Part shown: positions 34,153 to 51,440 of the stretch, one piece after another
How positions within the stretch are numbered: the stretch's first letter is position 1
How the letters are laid out: each line of letters begins with the position of its first letter
Source: CAVXEH01 sp963760875
GTDB lineage: Bacteria > Chloroflexota > Limnocylindria > QHBO01
DNA: 64,000 nt
NCBI GenBank assembly: GCA_963760875.1
Contig: CAVXEH010000016.1
Span: 1 to 64,000 of the forward strand
Direction of reading: 5' to 3'
Notes under the pieces: generated by a model
What the model saw: the letters and a program-made list of their open reading frames with translations, nothing else
Databases searched by the model: none
Told to the model about the DNA's origin: nothing
Program-made: the position numbers and the translations under genes

Positions 34153-35469
34153 ATGAGCTACCCACGATCACCGATATCCGGGCTGGCGCGAGCCGCCAGC
34201 CTGCTGCTGACCGGCGTGCTGCTCTCCGGGTGCATCGGCTCCAGCGACAGCCCAGCGCCGGGCACGGCGCGGCCCACCCAACCGGTCACCGCCTCGCCCG
34301 TGCCCACGCCCACACCCACCGGGGTCGCCACCGGGACGCCGACCCAGGAGCCGACTCAAGAGCCGACCGCCGCGCCGACCAGCGCGCCAACGCCGGGCGC
34401 CACCCCAACCGCCGGGCCAACCACCTGCGCCATCCAGACCCTCAACGCCATGAGCGAGGCGCAGCGCATCGGCCAGCTGTTCATGGTGGGCCTGACCAGT
34501 GACAGCCTGACGCCGGCGGTCCGCGCCGGGATCGCGCAGTACCACTTCGGGTCCGTGCTCTTCGCCCGCCACACGGGCGTGGGTGTCGCCGGGCTGCGCA
34601 CCGTCGCCGATGCCGTCCAGGCGCTGGCCACGTCCACCGCGACGCACGGCGTGCCGTTCTTCGTGGCCGCGAACCAGGAGGGCGGCCTGGTCCAGGCATT
34701 GGCCGGTCCCGGGTTTGACACCATCCCTTCCGCTCTGGATCAGGGCGCCATGTCGCCGTCGCAGCTGCGGAGCCTGGCGAAGGAGTGGGGGAGCCAGCTG
34801 CTGGCCGCCGGCGTGAACATGGACCTGGCGCCGGTGGCGGACGTCGTCCCGCCCGGGACGGATGCGTCCAACGCGCCCATTGGCGCCCTCGACCGCGAGT
34901 ACGGGCACGATCCCAACACGGTTGCCAGCCACGTGGTCGCCTTCATCGAGGGGATGCAGGCCGCCGGGGTGAGCACCACCCTGAAGCACTTCCCCGGACT
35001 GGGCCGCGTGACGGCCAACACGGACTCGACGGCCGACGTCGTGGACTCGGTGACGACCCGACACGACCCGTACCTGCTGCCCTTCGGGCGCGGCATCGCG
35101 GCCGGCGCGCGCGGCGTCATGATCTCGCTGGCGACCTATACCAGGATCGACCCAGCCCATCTTGCCGCGTTCTCGGACACGGTGATCAACGGGATGCTGC
35201 GCGGAGACCTTGGGTTCCGCGGGATCGTGATGTCCGACAGCCTGAGCGCGAACGCCGTGCTCGATCTGTCGCCCGCGACGCGGGCCCTGGACTTCCTCGA
35301 CGGAGGTGGCGACATGATCGTCCTCAACGACGTCGACGCGGCCAGGCAGATGGCGAGCGCCATCGCCACCTTCGCGACGCAGCATGACTGGTTCGCCGCC
35401 CGGGTCGACAACGCGGCCTGGCACGTCCTGCGGGGAAAGGAGGAGGCGGGCCTGCTCACCTGCGGGTGA
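34153..35469 (+). CDS. glycoside hydrolase family 3-like lipoprotein
   Basis: 438 residues from ATG 34153. A signal peptide with lipobox VLLSGC is followed by a Pro/Thr-rich linker (to about residue 95). The GH3 N-terminal barrel has GQLFMVG, AANQEGGLVQ, NMDLAPVADV, KHFPGLG and the nucleophile region GFRGIVMSDSLS. The KHFPG motif and the absence of a second GH3 domain fit beta-N-acetylhexosaminidase (NagZ-type), which acts on cell-wall sugars. Lipid anchoring places it on the outer face of the membrane. Confidence 0.87.
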   Translation: MSYPRSPISGLARAASLLLTGVLLSGCIGSSDSPAPGTARPTQPVTASPVPTPTPTGVATGTPTQEPTQEPTAAPTSAPTPGATPTAGPTTCAIQTLNAMSEAQRIGQLFMVGLTSDSLTPAVRAGIAQYHFGSVLFARHTGVGVAGLRTVADAVQALATSTATHGVPFFVAANQEGGLVQALAGPGFDTIPSALDQGAMSPSQLRSLAKEWGSQLLAAGVNMDLAPVADVVPPGTDASNAPIGALDREYGHDPNTVASHVVAFIEGMQAAGVSTTLKHFPGLGRVTANTDSTADVVDSVTTRHDPYLLPFGRGIAAGARGVMISLATYTRIDPAHLAAFSDTVINGMLRGDLGFRGIVMSDSLSANAVLDLSPATRALDFLDGGGDMIVLNDVDAARQMASAIATFATQHDWFAARVDNAAWHVLRGKEEAGLLTCG

Positions 35470-35479
35470 GGTCAGTGAG

Positions 35480-35495
35480 CCGATGGCGACATCGG
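35480..35495 (+). terminator. CCGATG-GCGA-CATCGG hairpin after the GH3 gene
   Basis: A perfect 6-bp stem closed by a GCGA (GNRA) tetraloop, 11 nt past the GH3 stop and 47 nt before the hydrolase start. No T-tract. It may trim or end the GH3 transcript; same arms as the hairpins at 7034, 32782 and 33357. Confidence 0.4.
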
Positions 35496-35542
35496 GCCGG
35501 ACCCTGTCAGCGGATGTCAGGAAGCGGCCGCACCATCGGCGC

Positions 35543-36259
35543 ATGAAGCATGCACCCATCATCCTGGTTCCCGGCTTCTGGTTGGGCGCCTGGGCGTGGG
35601 ACGAGGTTGCGGGCCTGCTGCGGGCCGACGGGGCCGATGTCACCGCCCTGACCCTGCCGGGGCTGGACTCGGTCGACACCGACCGCTCTGCCATCACCGC
35701 CGCCGACCACGTCGACGCCGTCTGCGCCGCGATCGAGGCGTCCGATACCCCGGTCGTGCTGGCGGTCCACTCGGGGACGGGTTTCACCGGCTACGCTGCG
35801 AGCGACCGCCTGCCGGACCGGATCGCCGCCATGGTCTACGTGGACTCCGGCCCGGGAGTCGGGGTCATGGACGCCGAGTTCTCCGGTGTCGAGATGCCCA
35901 TGCCGTCGCCGAAGGAGCTCGAGGAGACCGAGAACCTCGACGGGCTGAGCGAGCAGCAGCTCGCCACCTTCCGGGAGCGCGCCGTTCCCGAGCCCGGCGG
36001 CGTGGTCCGCGGATCGGTGGCGCTGACCAACGCCGCCCGCCTGGACATCCCCACCACCATGATCTGCACCGCCTACCCGTCCGACGCGGTCAAGGCCTAC
36101 GCAGCCGAGCAGAATCCCTCGTGGCTGGCGGGCCTCGCGGAGCTGCACGACGTGACCTGGGTCGACCTGCCCACCAGCCACTGGGTCATGTGGTCGCGTC
36201 CCGTGGAGCTGGCCCGGATCATCGGTGACGTGGCGAGCGCCGCGGCGCCCGGGGCCTGA
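35543..36259 (+). CDS. alpha/beta hydrolase
   Basis: 238 residues from ATG 35543. The fold begins IILVPGFWLGAWAWDEVAGLL (oxyanion region), the nucleophile elbow is AVHSGTGFTG (Ser near 77, with Gly-Thr after it), and the catalytic His is in TSHWVMWSRP near the C terminus. This resembles esterase/lactonase-type hydrolases of the Abhydrolase_6 group. Substrate unknown. Confidence 0.85.
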   Translation: MKHAPIILVPGFWLGAWAWDEVAGLLRADGADVTALTLPGLDSVDTDRSAITAADHVDAVCAAIEASDTPVVLAVHSGTGFTGYAASDRLPDRIAAMVYVDSGPGVGVMDAEFSGVEMPMPSPKELEETENLDGLSEQQLATFRERAVPEPGGVVRGSVALTNAARLDIPTTMICTAYPSDAVKAYAAEQNPSWLAGLAELHDVTWVDLPTSHWVMWSRPVELARIIGDVASAAAPGA

Positions 36260-36371
36260 CGCGGACCGGCTCGGCCTTCGCCGCGGGCGACGCAACCTGC
36301 TAAGGTCTGGGCCCATCCCACGGCACACCGCCGCGGTGGCAGTCCCGCGTCTCGAGCGCGCCTGGAGGGAG

Positions 36372-38285
36372 ATGACGACCACGTCGCGCGCGGCAGCTGC
36401 GACCACCACGGTTCGGGCCGACATCCGGAACATCGCGATCGTGGCCCACGTGGACCACGGCAAGACCACGCTGGTCGACGCCATGCTCCGCCAGACGGGG
36501 ACCTTCCGCTCCAACGCCGTCCTGGTCGACCGCGTGCTCGACTCCGGCGAGCTGGAACGCGAGAAGGGGATCACCATCCTCGCCAAGCAGACCACGGTCG
36601 ACTACCGCGGGATCCACCTCAACATCATCGACACACCGGGCCACGCGGACTTCGGTGGCGAGGTGGAGCGGGGTCTCCTGATGGTCGACGCCGTGCTCCT
36701 CCTGGTGGACGCCGCGGAGGGTCCGCTGCCCCAGACGCGCTACGTGCTGCAGAAGGCCATGGCCCGCAATCTTCCCGTCGTGGTCGCGGTGAACAAGGTG
36801 GATCGGGCGGACGCACGCACTGCCGAGGTGCTCGACGACATCTATGAGCTCTTCATGAACCTGGGAGCCAGCGACAGCCAGATCGACTTTCCGGTGGTCT
36901 ACACGGTGGGCAAGCGCGGCCAGGCGTCGCTGAGCCCAAGGGAGCCCGGCAGCGACCTCACGCCCCTGCTGGATCTGCTGGTCGAGGTCACGCCTCCGCC
37001 CACGTACATCCCCGACCACCCGCTGCAGATGCTCGTCACCAACCTGTCCGCGTCCGACTTCGTGGGGCGCATGGCGGTGGGACGCATCTGGAACGGGACT
37101 GTCAGGGTGGGCCAGCGCATCAGCATCGTGCGCGACGAGCCGGACCAGACCGATGGCACGGTCACCCCGGGGCGCAGGGTCGTCGTCTCCGGGACGGTGA
37201 CCAGCCTGCAGACCGCCCACGGCATCGAGCGGGTCGACATGGCCACGGCCGGTCCGGGCGATATCGTGGCCATTGCCGGAATCCCCGAGGTGACGATCGG
37301 GGACACGATCACGGACCCCGCTGATCCCCGGCCACTGCCGCGCCTGGACGTGGACACCCCCACCCTGCGGATGACCTTCTCGGTGAACTCGAGCCCGCTG
37401 GCGGGGCGGGACGGCACCATGCTGACCTCGCGCCAGATCAAGACCCGTCTTGAGCGCGAGGTGCTGGGCAACGTCAGCATCGAGGTGCGGGCCATCGAGG
37501 GCGGGGAGTCGTTCGACGTCCGTGGCCGGGGCGAGCTGCAGCTGGCCATCCTCATCGAGCAGATGCGTCGCGAGGGCTTCGAGCTGACGGTCTCGCGGCC
37601 GGAGGTCATCGAGCGCGTCGTGGACGGCGTCCGCGAGGAGCCGTATGAGCGCATCACCGTGGACGTGCCGCCGGAGTACATCGGCGCCGTGCAGCAGGGC
37701 CTCGCCGGGCGCAAGGCGCGGATGGATCAGATGTCGACCGATGCCGACGGACGGGTGCGCATGGAGTTCGTGATTCCCTCACGGGGCCTGATCGGCTACC
37801 GCGGCCAGCTGCTGACCGATACCCGCGGCACCGCGCTCCTGCACCAGATCTCGGAGGGCTATGGGCCCTGGGCGGGCGAGGTCACCCACCGGACCAGCGG
37901 CGTGCTTGTCGCGGACCGCACCGGCGAGAGCCGGGCCTATGCCCTGTCCAGCCTGATCGAGCGCGGCGAGCTTTTCATCGGTCCCTCGGTGGAGGTCTAC
38001 GAGGGCATGATCATTGGCGAGAGCGCCCGACCCGGGGATATGAACGTCAACCCCACCAAGTCCAAGAAGCTGTCCAAGATGCGGACCCAGGCCACCGACG
38101 GCGATTACCGGATCTCGACCCCGCCGCGGGTCCACACCCTGGAGTCGGCCATCGAGTTCATCGCCGCCGACGAGCTCGTGGAGGTGACCCCCACCGCGCT
38201 GCGCCTGCGCAAGCGCGTGCTCTCGGCGCACGGCCGCCGCCCGTCTCTCGCCCAGCCGGCCACGACTCACGAAGGACCCAGTTGA
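36372..38285 (+). CDS. typA: ribosome-binding GTPase TypA/BipA
   Basis: 637 residues from ATG 36372 behind GGAGGGAG. G1 AHVDHGKTT, switch region DSGELEREKGITI, G3 DTPGHADF and G4 NKVD are complete. Domains II/III and the TypA-specific C-terminal domain (VGEMIIGE-like segment YEGMIIGESARPGDMNVN, then NPTKSKKLSKMR) are present. It acts on 50S assembly and stress adaptation. Its stop codon overlaps the rpoB -35 element. Confidence 0.95.
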   Translation: MTTTSRAAAATTTVRADIRNIAIVAHVDHGKTTLVDAMLRQTGTFRSNAVLVDRVLDSGELEREKGITILAKQTTVDYRGIHLNIIDTPGHADFGGEVERGLLMVDAVLLLVDAAEGPLPQTRYVLQKAMARNLPVVVAVNKVDRADARTAEVLDDIYELFMNLGASDSQIDFPVVYTVGKRGQASLSPREPGSDLTPLLDLLVEVTPPPTYIPDHPLQMLVTNLSASDFVGRMAVGRIWNGTVRVGQRISIVRDEPDQTDGTVTPGRRVVVSGTVTSLQTAHGIERVDMATAGPGDIVAIAGIPEVTIGDTITDPADPRPLPRLDVDTPTLRMTFSVNSSPLAGRDGTMLTSRQIKTRLEREVLGNVSIEVRAIEGGESFDVRGRGELQLAILIEQMRREGFELTVSRPEVIERVVDGVREEPYERITVDVPPEYIGAVQQGLAGRKARMDQMSTDADGRVRMEFVIPSRGLIGYRGQLLTDTRGTALLHQISEGYGPWAGEVTHRTSGVLVADRTGESRAYALSSLIERGELFIGPSVEVYEGMIIGESARPGDMNVNPTKSKKLSKMRTQATDGDYRISTPPRVHTLESAIEFIAADELVEVTPTALRLRKRVLSAHGRRPSLAQPATTHEGPS

Positions 38286-38309
38286 CGCGGCAAATTCCGG
38301 TGCTACAAT
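38282..38309 (+). promoter_or_regulatory. rpoBC promoter overlapping the typA stop codon
   Basis: TTGACG (38282-38287) includes the typA TGA (38283-38285). TACAAT (38304-38309) follows after a 16-nt spacer, about 50 nt before the rpoB start. Good matches for a sigma-70-type promoter; rpoBC thus has its own promoter apart from rplJL. Confidence 0.7.
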
Positions 38310-38358
38310 CTCCGTTCGCGTGTCCGCGCCTCACCCTGCCCTTTTACAGGAGTCCTGA

Positions 38359-41838
<3,480 letters not shown>

Positions 41839-41969
41839 TCCGGGGAGCGGCGCCGTGACGGCGCCGCCACCCGCCATGGCACACGGAGAGTCCATTTCCT
41901 GCCGGGGACCGGTCACCCCTGGCAAGCGCCCCAGACGCGGCGAGCAGCCGCAGGAGTCGTAAGCCGCTC

Positions 41970-46514
<4,545 letters not shown>

Positions 46515-46538
46515 GCGCCCCGCGGCGCAGCACGCGAT

Positions 46539-46572
46539 CGACGAGGGACGGGCACAGGCTCGTCCCTCGTCG
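46539..46572 (+). terminator. strong hairpin after rpoC
   Basis: CGACGAGGGACG (46539-46550) pairs perfectly with CGTCCCTCGTCG (46561-46572) around a 10-nt loop, 25 nt after the rpoC stop. No T-tract follows (GCGTTGCC), so it is either a Rho-assisted end or a 3'-end stabiliser. Confidence 0.6.
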
Positions 46573-46683
46573 GCGTTGCCGGCCGGCGCGTCGTCGGAGG
46601 AGGTCGCGACCGACGCCGGTCCGTCTGCCCACCGACCGCGCGAGCCGGCACCCCGGGACCCGCCGTGCGCGAGGTACCGTCGG

Positions 46684-46713
46684 TTGACACTCCCGCCGGA
46701 GCGCACCTATACT
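46684..46713 (+). promoter_or_regulatory. str operon promoter (rpsL-rpsG-fusA-tuf)
   Basis: TTGACA (46684-46689, perfect) and TATACT (46708-46713) with an 18-nt spacer, and a GC discriminator CCGCC as at growth-controlled promoters. The -10 and the following 40 nt resemble those of the infA promoter at 63527. Confidence 0.8.
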
Positions 46714-46877
46714 CCGCCTTCGGTGTCCCGCTCGCGGGGCGCCTTCGTGTGTGCCCTTCCGGGCACCCTCCGTTGAGCAGAGTCCACCTCTCGGAAATCC
46801 CCGGGATTCGTGCGCTCGTCACGGGGGCGGAGTTCGCCACGAAACAGGCACAAATCGGATCGAACGCGAGGTTCTCG
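46714..46877 (+). other. rpsL leader with two hairpins
   Basis: About 155 nt of untranslated leader. CCCG-CTCG-CGGG (46727-46738) and GTGCCC-TTCC-GGGCAC (46751-46766) are compact stems close to the transcription start. GAGG at 46868-46871 lies 6 nt before the TTG start. A role in regulation by a ribosomal protein is possible; no known site was recognised. Confidence 0.5.
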
Positions 46878-47297
46878 TTGCCAACGATCAGCCAGCTGGT
46901 CCGCAAGGGCCGGAAGCCGGCAATCAAGAAGGTGAAGGCGCCCGCCCTGCGGCGGACCTTCAACACGCTGAAGCAGACCACGTCCGAGGGTCGTGGCGCG
47001 CCGCAGCGTCGTGGGGTCTGCCTCCAGGTGATGACGCGCACCCCGAAGAAGCCGAACTCGGCGCTTCGGAAGGTCGCCCGCGTTCGCCTGACGAACCAGA
47101 TGGAGGTCACCGCCTACATCCCCGGCATCGGGCACAACCTCCAGGAGCACTCAGTGGTGCTGGTTCGAGGCGGGCGGGTCAAGGACCTGCCCGCGGTGAA
47201 GTACCACATCGTGCGCGGCACCCTGGACGCCGCCGGCGTGCGCGACCGCAAACAGAGTCGCTCCAAGTACGGCGCCAAGTCACCAGGGAAGGCGTAG
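46878..47297 (+). CDS. rpsL: 30S ribosomal protein uS12
   Basis: 139 residues from TTG 46878 (GAGG at 6 nt), giving PTISQLVRKGRKPAIKK. Decoding-site motifs TPKKPNSALRK and GGRVKDLP carry the wild-type Lys residues whose mutation gives streptomycin resistance. The extra loop before RRGVC is the Gram-positive-type length. It heads the str operon. Confidence 0.97.
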   Translation: MPTISQLVRKGRKPAIKKVKAPALRRTFNTLKQTTSEGRGAPQRRGVCLQVMTRTPKKPNSALRKVARVRLTNQMEVTAYIPGIGHNLQEHSVVLVRGGRVKDLPAVKYHIVRGTLDAAGVRDRKQSRSKYGAKSPGKA

Positions 47298-47300
47298 GCC

Positions 47301-47774
47301 ATGCCGCGCCGTCCCACCATCGCCCGCAAGACCAAGTACGAGGAGCAGCTCGCCGGCACCGCGCTGACCATGAGCCAGCTCACGAACAAGCTCATGCACG
47401 GCGGCAAGCGCCAGCTGGCCGCCCGCATCCTCGAGGACGCCATCGCGCGTTGCGAGAAGCAGACCGGGCGGTCAGGTGTCGAGGTGATGGAGCTTGCCCT
47501 GCGCAACGCCATGCCCCTCATCGAGGTGAAGCCCAAGCGCGTGGGCGGCTCCACGTACCAGATTCCCGTCGAGGTTCGCGCGGACCGGCGGATCTCGCTT
47601 GGCATGCGCTGGCTCATCGAGGCGGCGCGCAAGCGGAGCGGGCGCAGCATGGCGGACAAGCTCGCCGCCGAATTCATGGATGCCAGCAACGGCATCGGCG
47701 CGGCCGTGAAGCGCCGCGAGGACACGCACCGGATGGCGGAGGCCAACCGGGCCTTCAGCCATTTCAAGTGGTAG
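47301..47774 (+). CDS. rpsG: 30S ribosomal protein uS7
   Basis: 157 residues, normal length, beginning PRRPTIARKTKYEEQLAG with the conserved LTNKLMHGGKRQLAARIL and RRGGSTY-like VGGSTYQIPVEVR segments. S7 nucleates assembly of the 30S head near the E site. It starts 3 nt after rpsL and is followed 4 nt later by fusA. Confidence 0.97.
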   Translation: MPRRPTIARKTKYEEQLAGTALTMSQLTNKLMHGGKRQLAARILEDAIARCEKQTGRSGVEVMELALRNAMPLIEVKPKRVGGSTYQIPVEVRADRRISLGMRWLIEAARKRSGRSMADKLAAEFMDASNGIGAAVKRREDTHRMAEANRAFSHFKW

Positions 47775-47778
47775 GCAG

Positions 47779-49890
47779 ATGACCATGACCCAGGCCGCGG
47801 GGCGGCCCAGCAGCACGAGCAGCCGCATCCCGCTCGAGCGCACCCGGAACATCGGGATCATTGCGCACATCGACGCGGGCAAGACGACCGTGTCCGAGCG
47901 GATCCTCTTCTACACCAAGAAGATCTACAAGATCGGCGAGGTGCATGAGGGTGCTGCCACGATGGACTGGATGGAGCAGGAGCAGGAGCGGGGGATCACC
48001 ATCACCGCCGCGGCCACGACCTGCTTCTGGAAGGACTATCGAATCAACCTGATTGACACGCCCGGCCACGTGGATTTCACAGTCGAGGTCGAGCGCAGCC
48101 TTCGCGTGCTGGATGGCGCGGTCGTCGTCTTCGACGGCGTTGCGGGGGTGGAGCCCCAGTCCGAGACCGTCTGGCGCCAGGCCGACAAGTACCGCGTGCC
48201 GCGGTTCTGCTTCGTCAACAAGCTCGATCGCACCGGCGCCGACTTCTGGCACGTCGTGGAGATGATCAAGGACCGATTGGGCGCCAATGCCGTCCCGCTG
48301 CAGCTGCCCATGGGCGTGGAGGACACGTTCCGCGGTGTGATCGACCTCATCAACATGAAGGCCATCACCTACGGCAGCGACCTCGGCGACCAGATCGATG
48401 TCGGTGAGATCCCCTCCGAGCTTGCGGCCGAAGCCGCCAGCTGGCACGAGAAGCTGATCGAGGCCCTCGCGGATTTCGACGACGGCATCGCTCACAGCTA
48501 CCTCGAGGGCGAGGAGATCGATCCGGAGCGGATCACCGCCGTCCTCCGTGAGGCAACGCTTGCGTATCGAATCGTGCCCGTCCTGTGCGGCTCCGCCCTC
48601 AAGAACAAGGGCGTGCAGCCGATGCTGGATGCCGTCCTGGACTTCCTGCCCAGCCCGCTCGACGTTCCGCCGGTCCACGGGACGGATCCGCGCAGCGGCG
48701 GGGAGGCGGTCCGCCACACGGATCCGGACGAGCCGTTCGCCGCGCTCGCCTTCAAGATCGCCGCGGACCCATACGTCGGCAAGCTGGCCTTCTTCCGGGT
48801 GTACTCCGGGACGCTGAAGACCGGCTCGTACGTCTACAACTCGTCCAAGGGCAGCAAGGAGCGCGTCGGCCGCCTGCTCCAGCTCCACGCCAATCACCGC
48901 GAGGAGATCGACCAGGTCAGTGCCGGCGACATCGCGGCGGTGGTGGGCCTCAAGAACACGTTCACCGGGGACACCCTCTGCGACGAGTCCAAGCCCATCG
49001 TCCTGGAGTCGATCACCTTCCCCGAGCCGGTCATCGAGCTCGCGGTGGAGCCCAAGACCAAGGCCGACCAGGACAAGATGGCGCTCGCGCTGCAGCGCCT
49101 CGCCGAGGAGGACCCCACCTTCCGGGTGAGCACCGACCAGGAGAGCAGCCAGACCCGCATCGCGGGCATGGGCGAGCTTCACCTCGAAGTCATCGTCGAC
49201 CGCATGATGCGCGAGTTCAAGGTGCAGGCCAACGTCGGCCGCCCGCAGGTCTCGTACCGCGAGGCGATCCGCAAGGAGGCGCGGTCCGAGGGCCGGTTCG
49301 TCCGGCAGACCGGCGGCAAGGGCCAGTACGGCCACGCCATCATCACCGTGGAACCACTGGAACGCGGAGCCGGCTACCAGTTCGAGAGCAAGATCGTCGG
49401 CGGCTCCGTCCCGCGCGAGTACTGGAAGGCCATCGACGAGGGCATCCGTGACGCGTTCGCCGGCGGCGTCATCGCGGGCTACCCGGTGATCGACATCAAG
49501 GCCACCCTCATCGACGGGTCGTACCACGAGGTCGACTCATCGGAGATGGCATTCAAGATCGCCGGCAGCATGGCCGCCAAGGCCGGTGTCCAGAAGGCAT
49601 CCCCGGCCATCCTGGAGCCGGTGATGAAGGTCGAGGTGACGACGCCCGAGGAGTTCATGGGCGACGTCATCGGCAATCTCAACAGCAAGCGGGGGCACAT
49701 CGAGGGAATCGACGAGCGGGGGAGCTCGCGCGTGGTGCGCGCGCTCGTGCCGCTCGCAGAGATGTTCGGCTATGCCACCGAGCTGCGCAGCATGACGCAG
49801 GGTCGGGCGGTGTACTCCATGGAGTTCTCCCGGTATGCCGAAGTCCCGAGCAGCATCGCCAACGAGCTGATCGCGAAGTCCAAGAGCTAG
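47779..49890 (+). CDS. fusA: translation elongation factor G
   Basis: 703 residues. GTPase motifs AHIDAGKTT, EQERGITITAAATT, DTPGHVDF and NKLDRTGAD are present, followed by domains II-V, including GKGQYGHA in domain IV and the C-terminal RGHIEGIDERG. It drives translocation on the ribosome. ATG 47785 is an alternative start two codons in. Single EF-G gene in the str operon order. Confidence 0.97.
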   Translation: MTMTQAAGRPSSTSSRIPLERTRNIGIIAHIDAGKTTVSERILFYTKKIYKIGEVHEGAATMDWMEQEQERGITITAAATTCFWKDYRINLIDTPGHVDFTVEVERSLRVLDGAVVVFDGVAGVEPQSETVWRQADKYRVPRFCFVNKLDRTGADFWHVVEMIKDRLGANAVPLQLPMGVEDTFRGVIDLINMKAITYGSDLGDQIDVGEIPSELAAEAASWHEKLIEALADFDDGIAHSYLEGEEIDPERITAVLREATLAYRIVPVLCGSALKNKGVQPMLDAVLDFLPSPLDVPPVHGTDPRSGGEAVRHTDPDEPFAALAFKIAADPYVGKLAFFRVYSGTLKTGSYVYNSSKGSKERVGRLLQLHANHREEIDQVSAGDIAAVVGLKNTFTGDTLCDESKPIVLESITFPEPVIELAVEPKTKADQDKMALALQRLAEEDPTFRVSTDQESSQTRIAGMGELHLEVIVDRMMREFKVQANVGRPQVSYREAIRKEARSEGRFVRQTGGKGQYGHAIITVEPLERGAGYQFESKIVGGSVPREYWKAIDEGIRDAFAGGVIAGYPVIDIKATLIDGSYHEVDSSEMAFKIAGSMAAKAGVQKASPAILEPVMKVEVTTPEEFMGDVIGNLNSKRGHIEGIDERGSSRVVRALVPLAEMFGYATELRSMTQGRAVYSMEFSRYAEVPSSIANELIAKSKS

Positions 49891-49921
49891 CGACACCAAA
49901 GGAGCGACGAAGGAAGCATCC

Positions 49922-51124
49922 ATGGCCAAGCAGAAGTTCGACCGCAGCAAGCCGCACGTGAACGTGGGCACCATCGGTCACGTCGACCACGGCAAGACGA
50001 CGCTGACGGCGGCGATCACGAAGTACCTGGCAATGTCCGGCGGCGCCGACTTCCGCGCCTTCGACTCGATCGACAACGCTCCCGAGGAGCGTCAGCGCGG
50101 CATCACCATCGCAATCGCGCACGTCGAGTACCAGACCGCGAATCGCCACTACGCGCACGTCGACTGCCCGGGTCACGCCGACTACATCAAGAACATGATC
50201 ACCGGCGCCGCCCAGATGGACGGGGCGATCCTGGTGGTGTCCGCCGCCGACGGCCCCATGCCGCAGACGCGCGAGCACATCATCCTGGCCCGCCAGGTCG
50301 AGGTGCCGGCCATCGTCGTGTACCTCAACAAGGTCGACATGGTCGACGACGAGATGCTCATCGACCTCGTCGAGATGGAGGTGCGCGAGCTCCTCAGCAA
50401 GTACGAGTTCCCCGGGGACGACATCCCGGTCATCCGTGGCTCGGCCCTCAAGGCGCTTGAGTCCACCGCGGACAGCCAGGACGCCCCGGAGTACGAATCC
50501 ATCAAGGAGCTGCTCGACGCGGTCGACAGCTACATCCCGACACCGGTTCGCGACGTCGACAAGCCCTTCCTGATGCCGATCGAGGACGTCTTTGGCATCA
50601 AGGGCCGCGGCACCGTGGCGACCGGTCGCATCGAACGGGGCGTGGTCCACACGAGCGACACCGTCGAGCAGGTCGGGATCCACGCCAAGAGCCGCCAGCT
50701 GGTGGTCACCGGCGTCGAGATGTTCAAGAAGACCCTCGACGAGGGGATGGCAGGCGACAACGTCGGCCTCCTTCTCCGCGGCATCGAGCGCGACGAGATC
50801 GAGCGCGGCCAGGTCCTCGCCAAGCCCGGAAGCGTCAAGCCCGGGACGAAGTTCAAGGCCGAGGTCCTCGTCCTCAGCAAGGAGGAGGGCGGACGCCACA
50901 CCCCGTTCTATTCCGGCTATCGGCCGCAGTTCTACCTGCGGACGACGGACATCACCGGGTCCATCGCGCTCCCCGAGGGGGTCGAGATGATCATGCCGGG
51001 TGACAACGTCAACATCGACGTCGAGCTCATCACGCCGATTGCCCTGGAGCAGGGCCAGCACTTCGCCATTCGCGAGGGCGGGCACACCGTCGGGGCCGGA
51101 GTGATCACGGGGCTCATCGGCTGA
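49922..51124 (+). CDS. tuf: translation elongation factor Tu
   Basis: 400 residues. GHVDHGKTTL, the effector region IDNAPEERQRGITI, DCPGHADYIKNMITGAAQMDGAILVVSA and NKVD mark the GTPase domain; two beta-barrels follow to GAGVITGLIG. A GGAGCGACGAAGGAAG ribosome site precedes ATG. It delivers aminoacyl-tRNA and is followed 2 nt later by rpsJ, so the str and S10 operons may be read through. Confidence 0.98.
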   Translation: MAKQKFDRSKPHVNVGTIGHVDHGKTTLTAAITKYLAMSGGADFRAFDSIDNAPEERQRGITIAIAHVEYQTANRHYAHVDCPGHADYIKNMITGAAQMDGAILVVSAADGPMPQTREHIILARQVEVPAIVVYLNKVDMVDDEMLIDLVEMEVRELLSKYEFPGDDIPVIRGSALKALESTADSQDAPEYESIKELLDAVDSYIPTPVRDVDKPFLMPIEDVFGIKGRGTVATGRIERGVVHTSDTVEQVGIHAKSRQLVVTGVEMFKKTLDEGMAGDNVGLLLRGIERDEIERGQVLAKPGSVKPGTKFKAEVLVLSKEEGGRHTPFYSGYRPQFYLRTTDITGSIALPEGVEMIMPGDNVNIDVELITPIALEQGQHFAIREGGHTVGAGVITGLIG

Positions 51125-51126
51125 CC

Positions 51127-51435
51127 ATGGCCAGACAGCGCATCCGCATCCGGCTCAAGGCGTACGACCACAAGCTGCTCGACCAGTCTGCCGAGCAGAT
51201 CGTGGAGACGGCCCAGCGAACCGGTGCCGACGTGGCGGGACCCGTCCCGCTGCCGACCCGGATCGAGAAGTACACCGTCATCCGCGGGCCGTTCGCCCAC
51301 AAGGACGGGCGGGAGCAGTTCGAGATCCGGACGCACAAGCGCCTGATCGACATCATCGACCCGTCCACCAAGACGGTCGACGCGCTGATGCGGCTGTCGC
51401 TGGCGGCCGGCGTGGATATCGAAATCAAGATGTGA
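51127..51435 (+). CDS. rpsJ: 30S ribosomal protein uS10
   Basis: 102 residues, normal length: RIRIRLKAYDHKLLDQSAEQI, PVPLPTRIEKYTVIRGPF and HKDGREQFEIRTHKRLIDI. S10 also partners NusB in antitermination. The ATG follows the tuf stop by 2 nt and no separate promoter is visible. Confidence 0.97.
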   Translation: MARQRIRIRLKAYDHKLLDQSAEQIVETAQRTGADVAGPVPLPTRIEKYTVIRGPFAHKDGREQFEIRTHKRLIDIIDPSTKTVDALMRLSLAAGVDIEIKM

Positions 51436-51440
51436 TGCGT

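Noticed and set aside
46960..47020. extra loop in S12 before RRGVC compared with E. coli
   Set aside because: The longer loop is the ordinary form in Gram-positive-type S12 such as that of Bacillus, so it is not lineage-specific.
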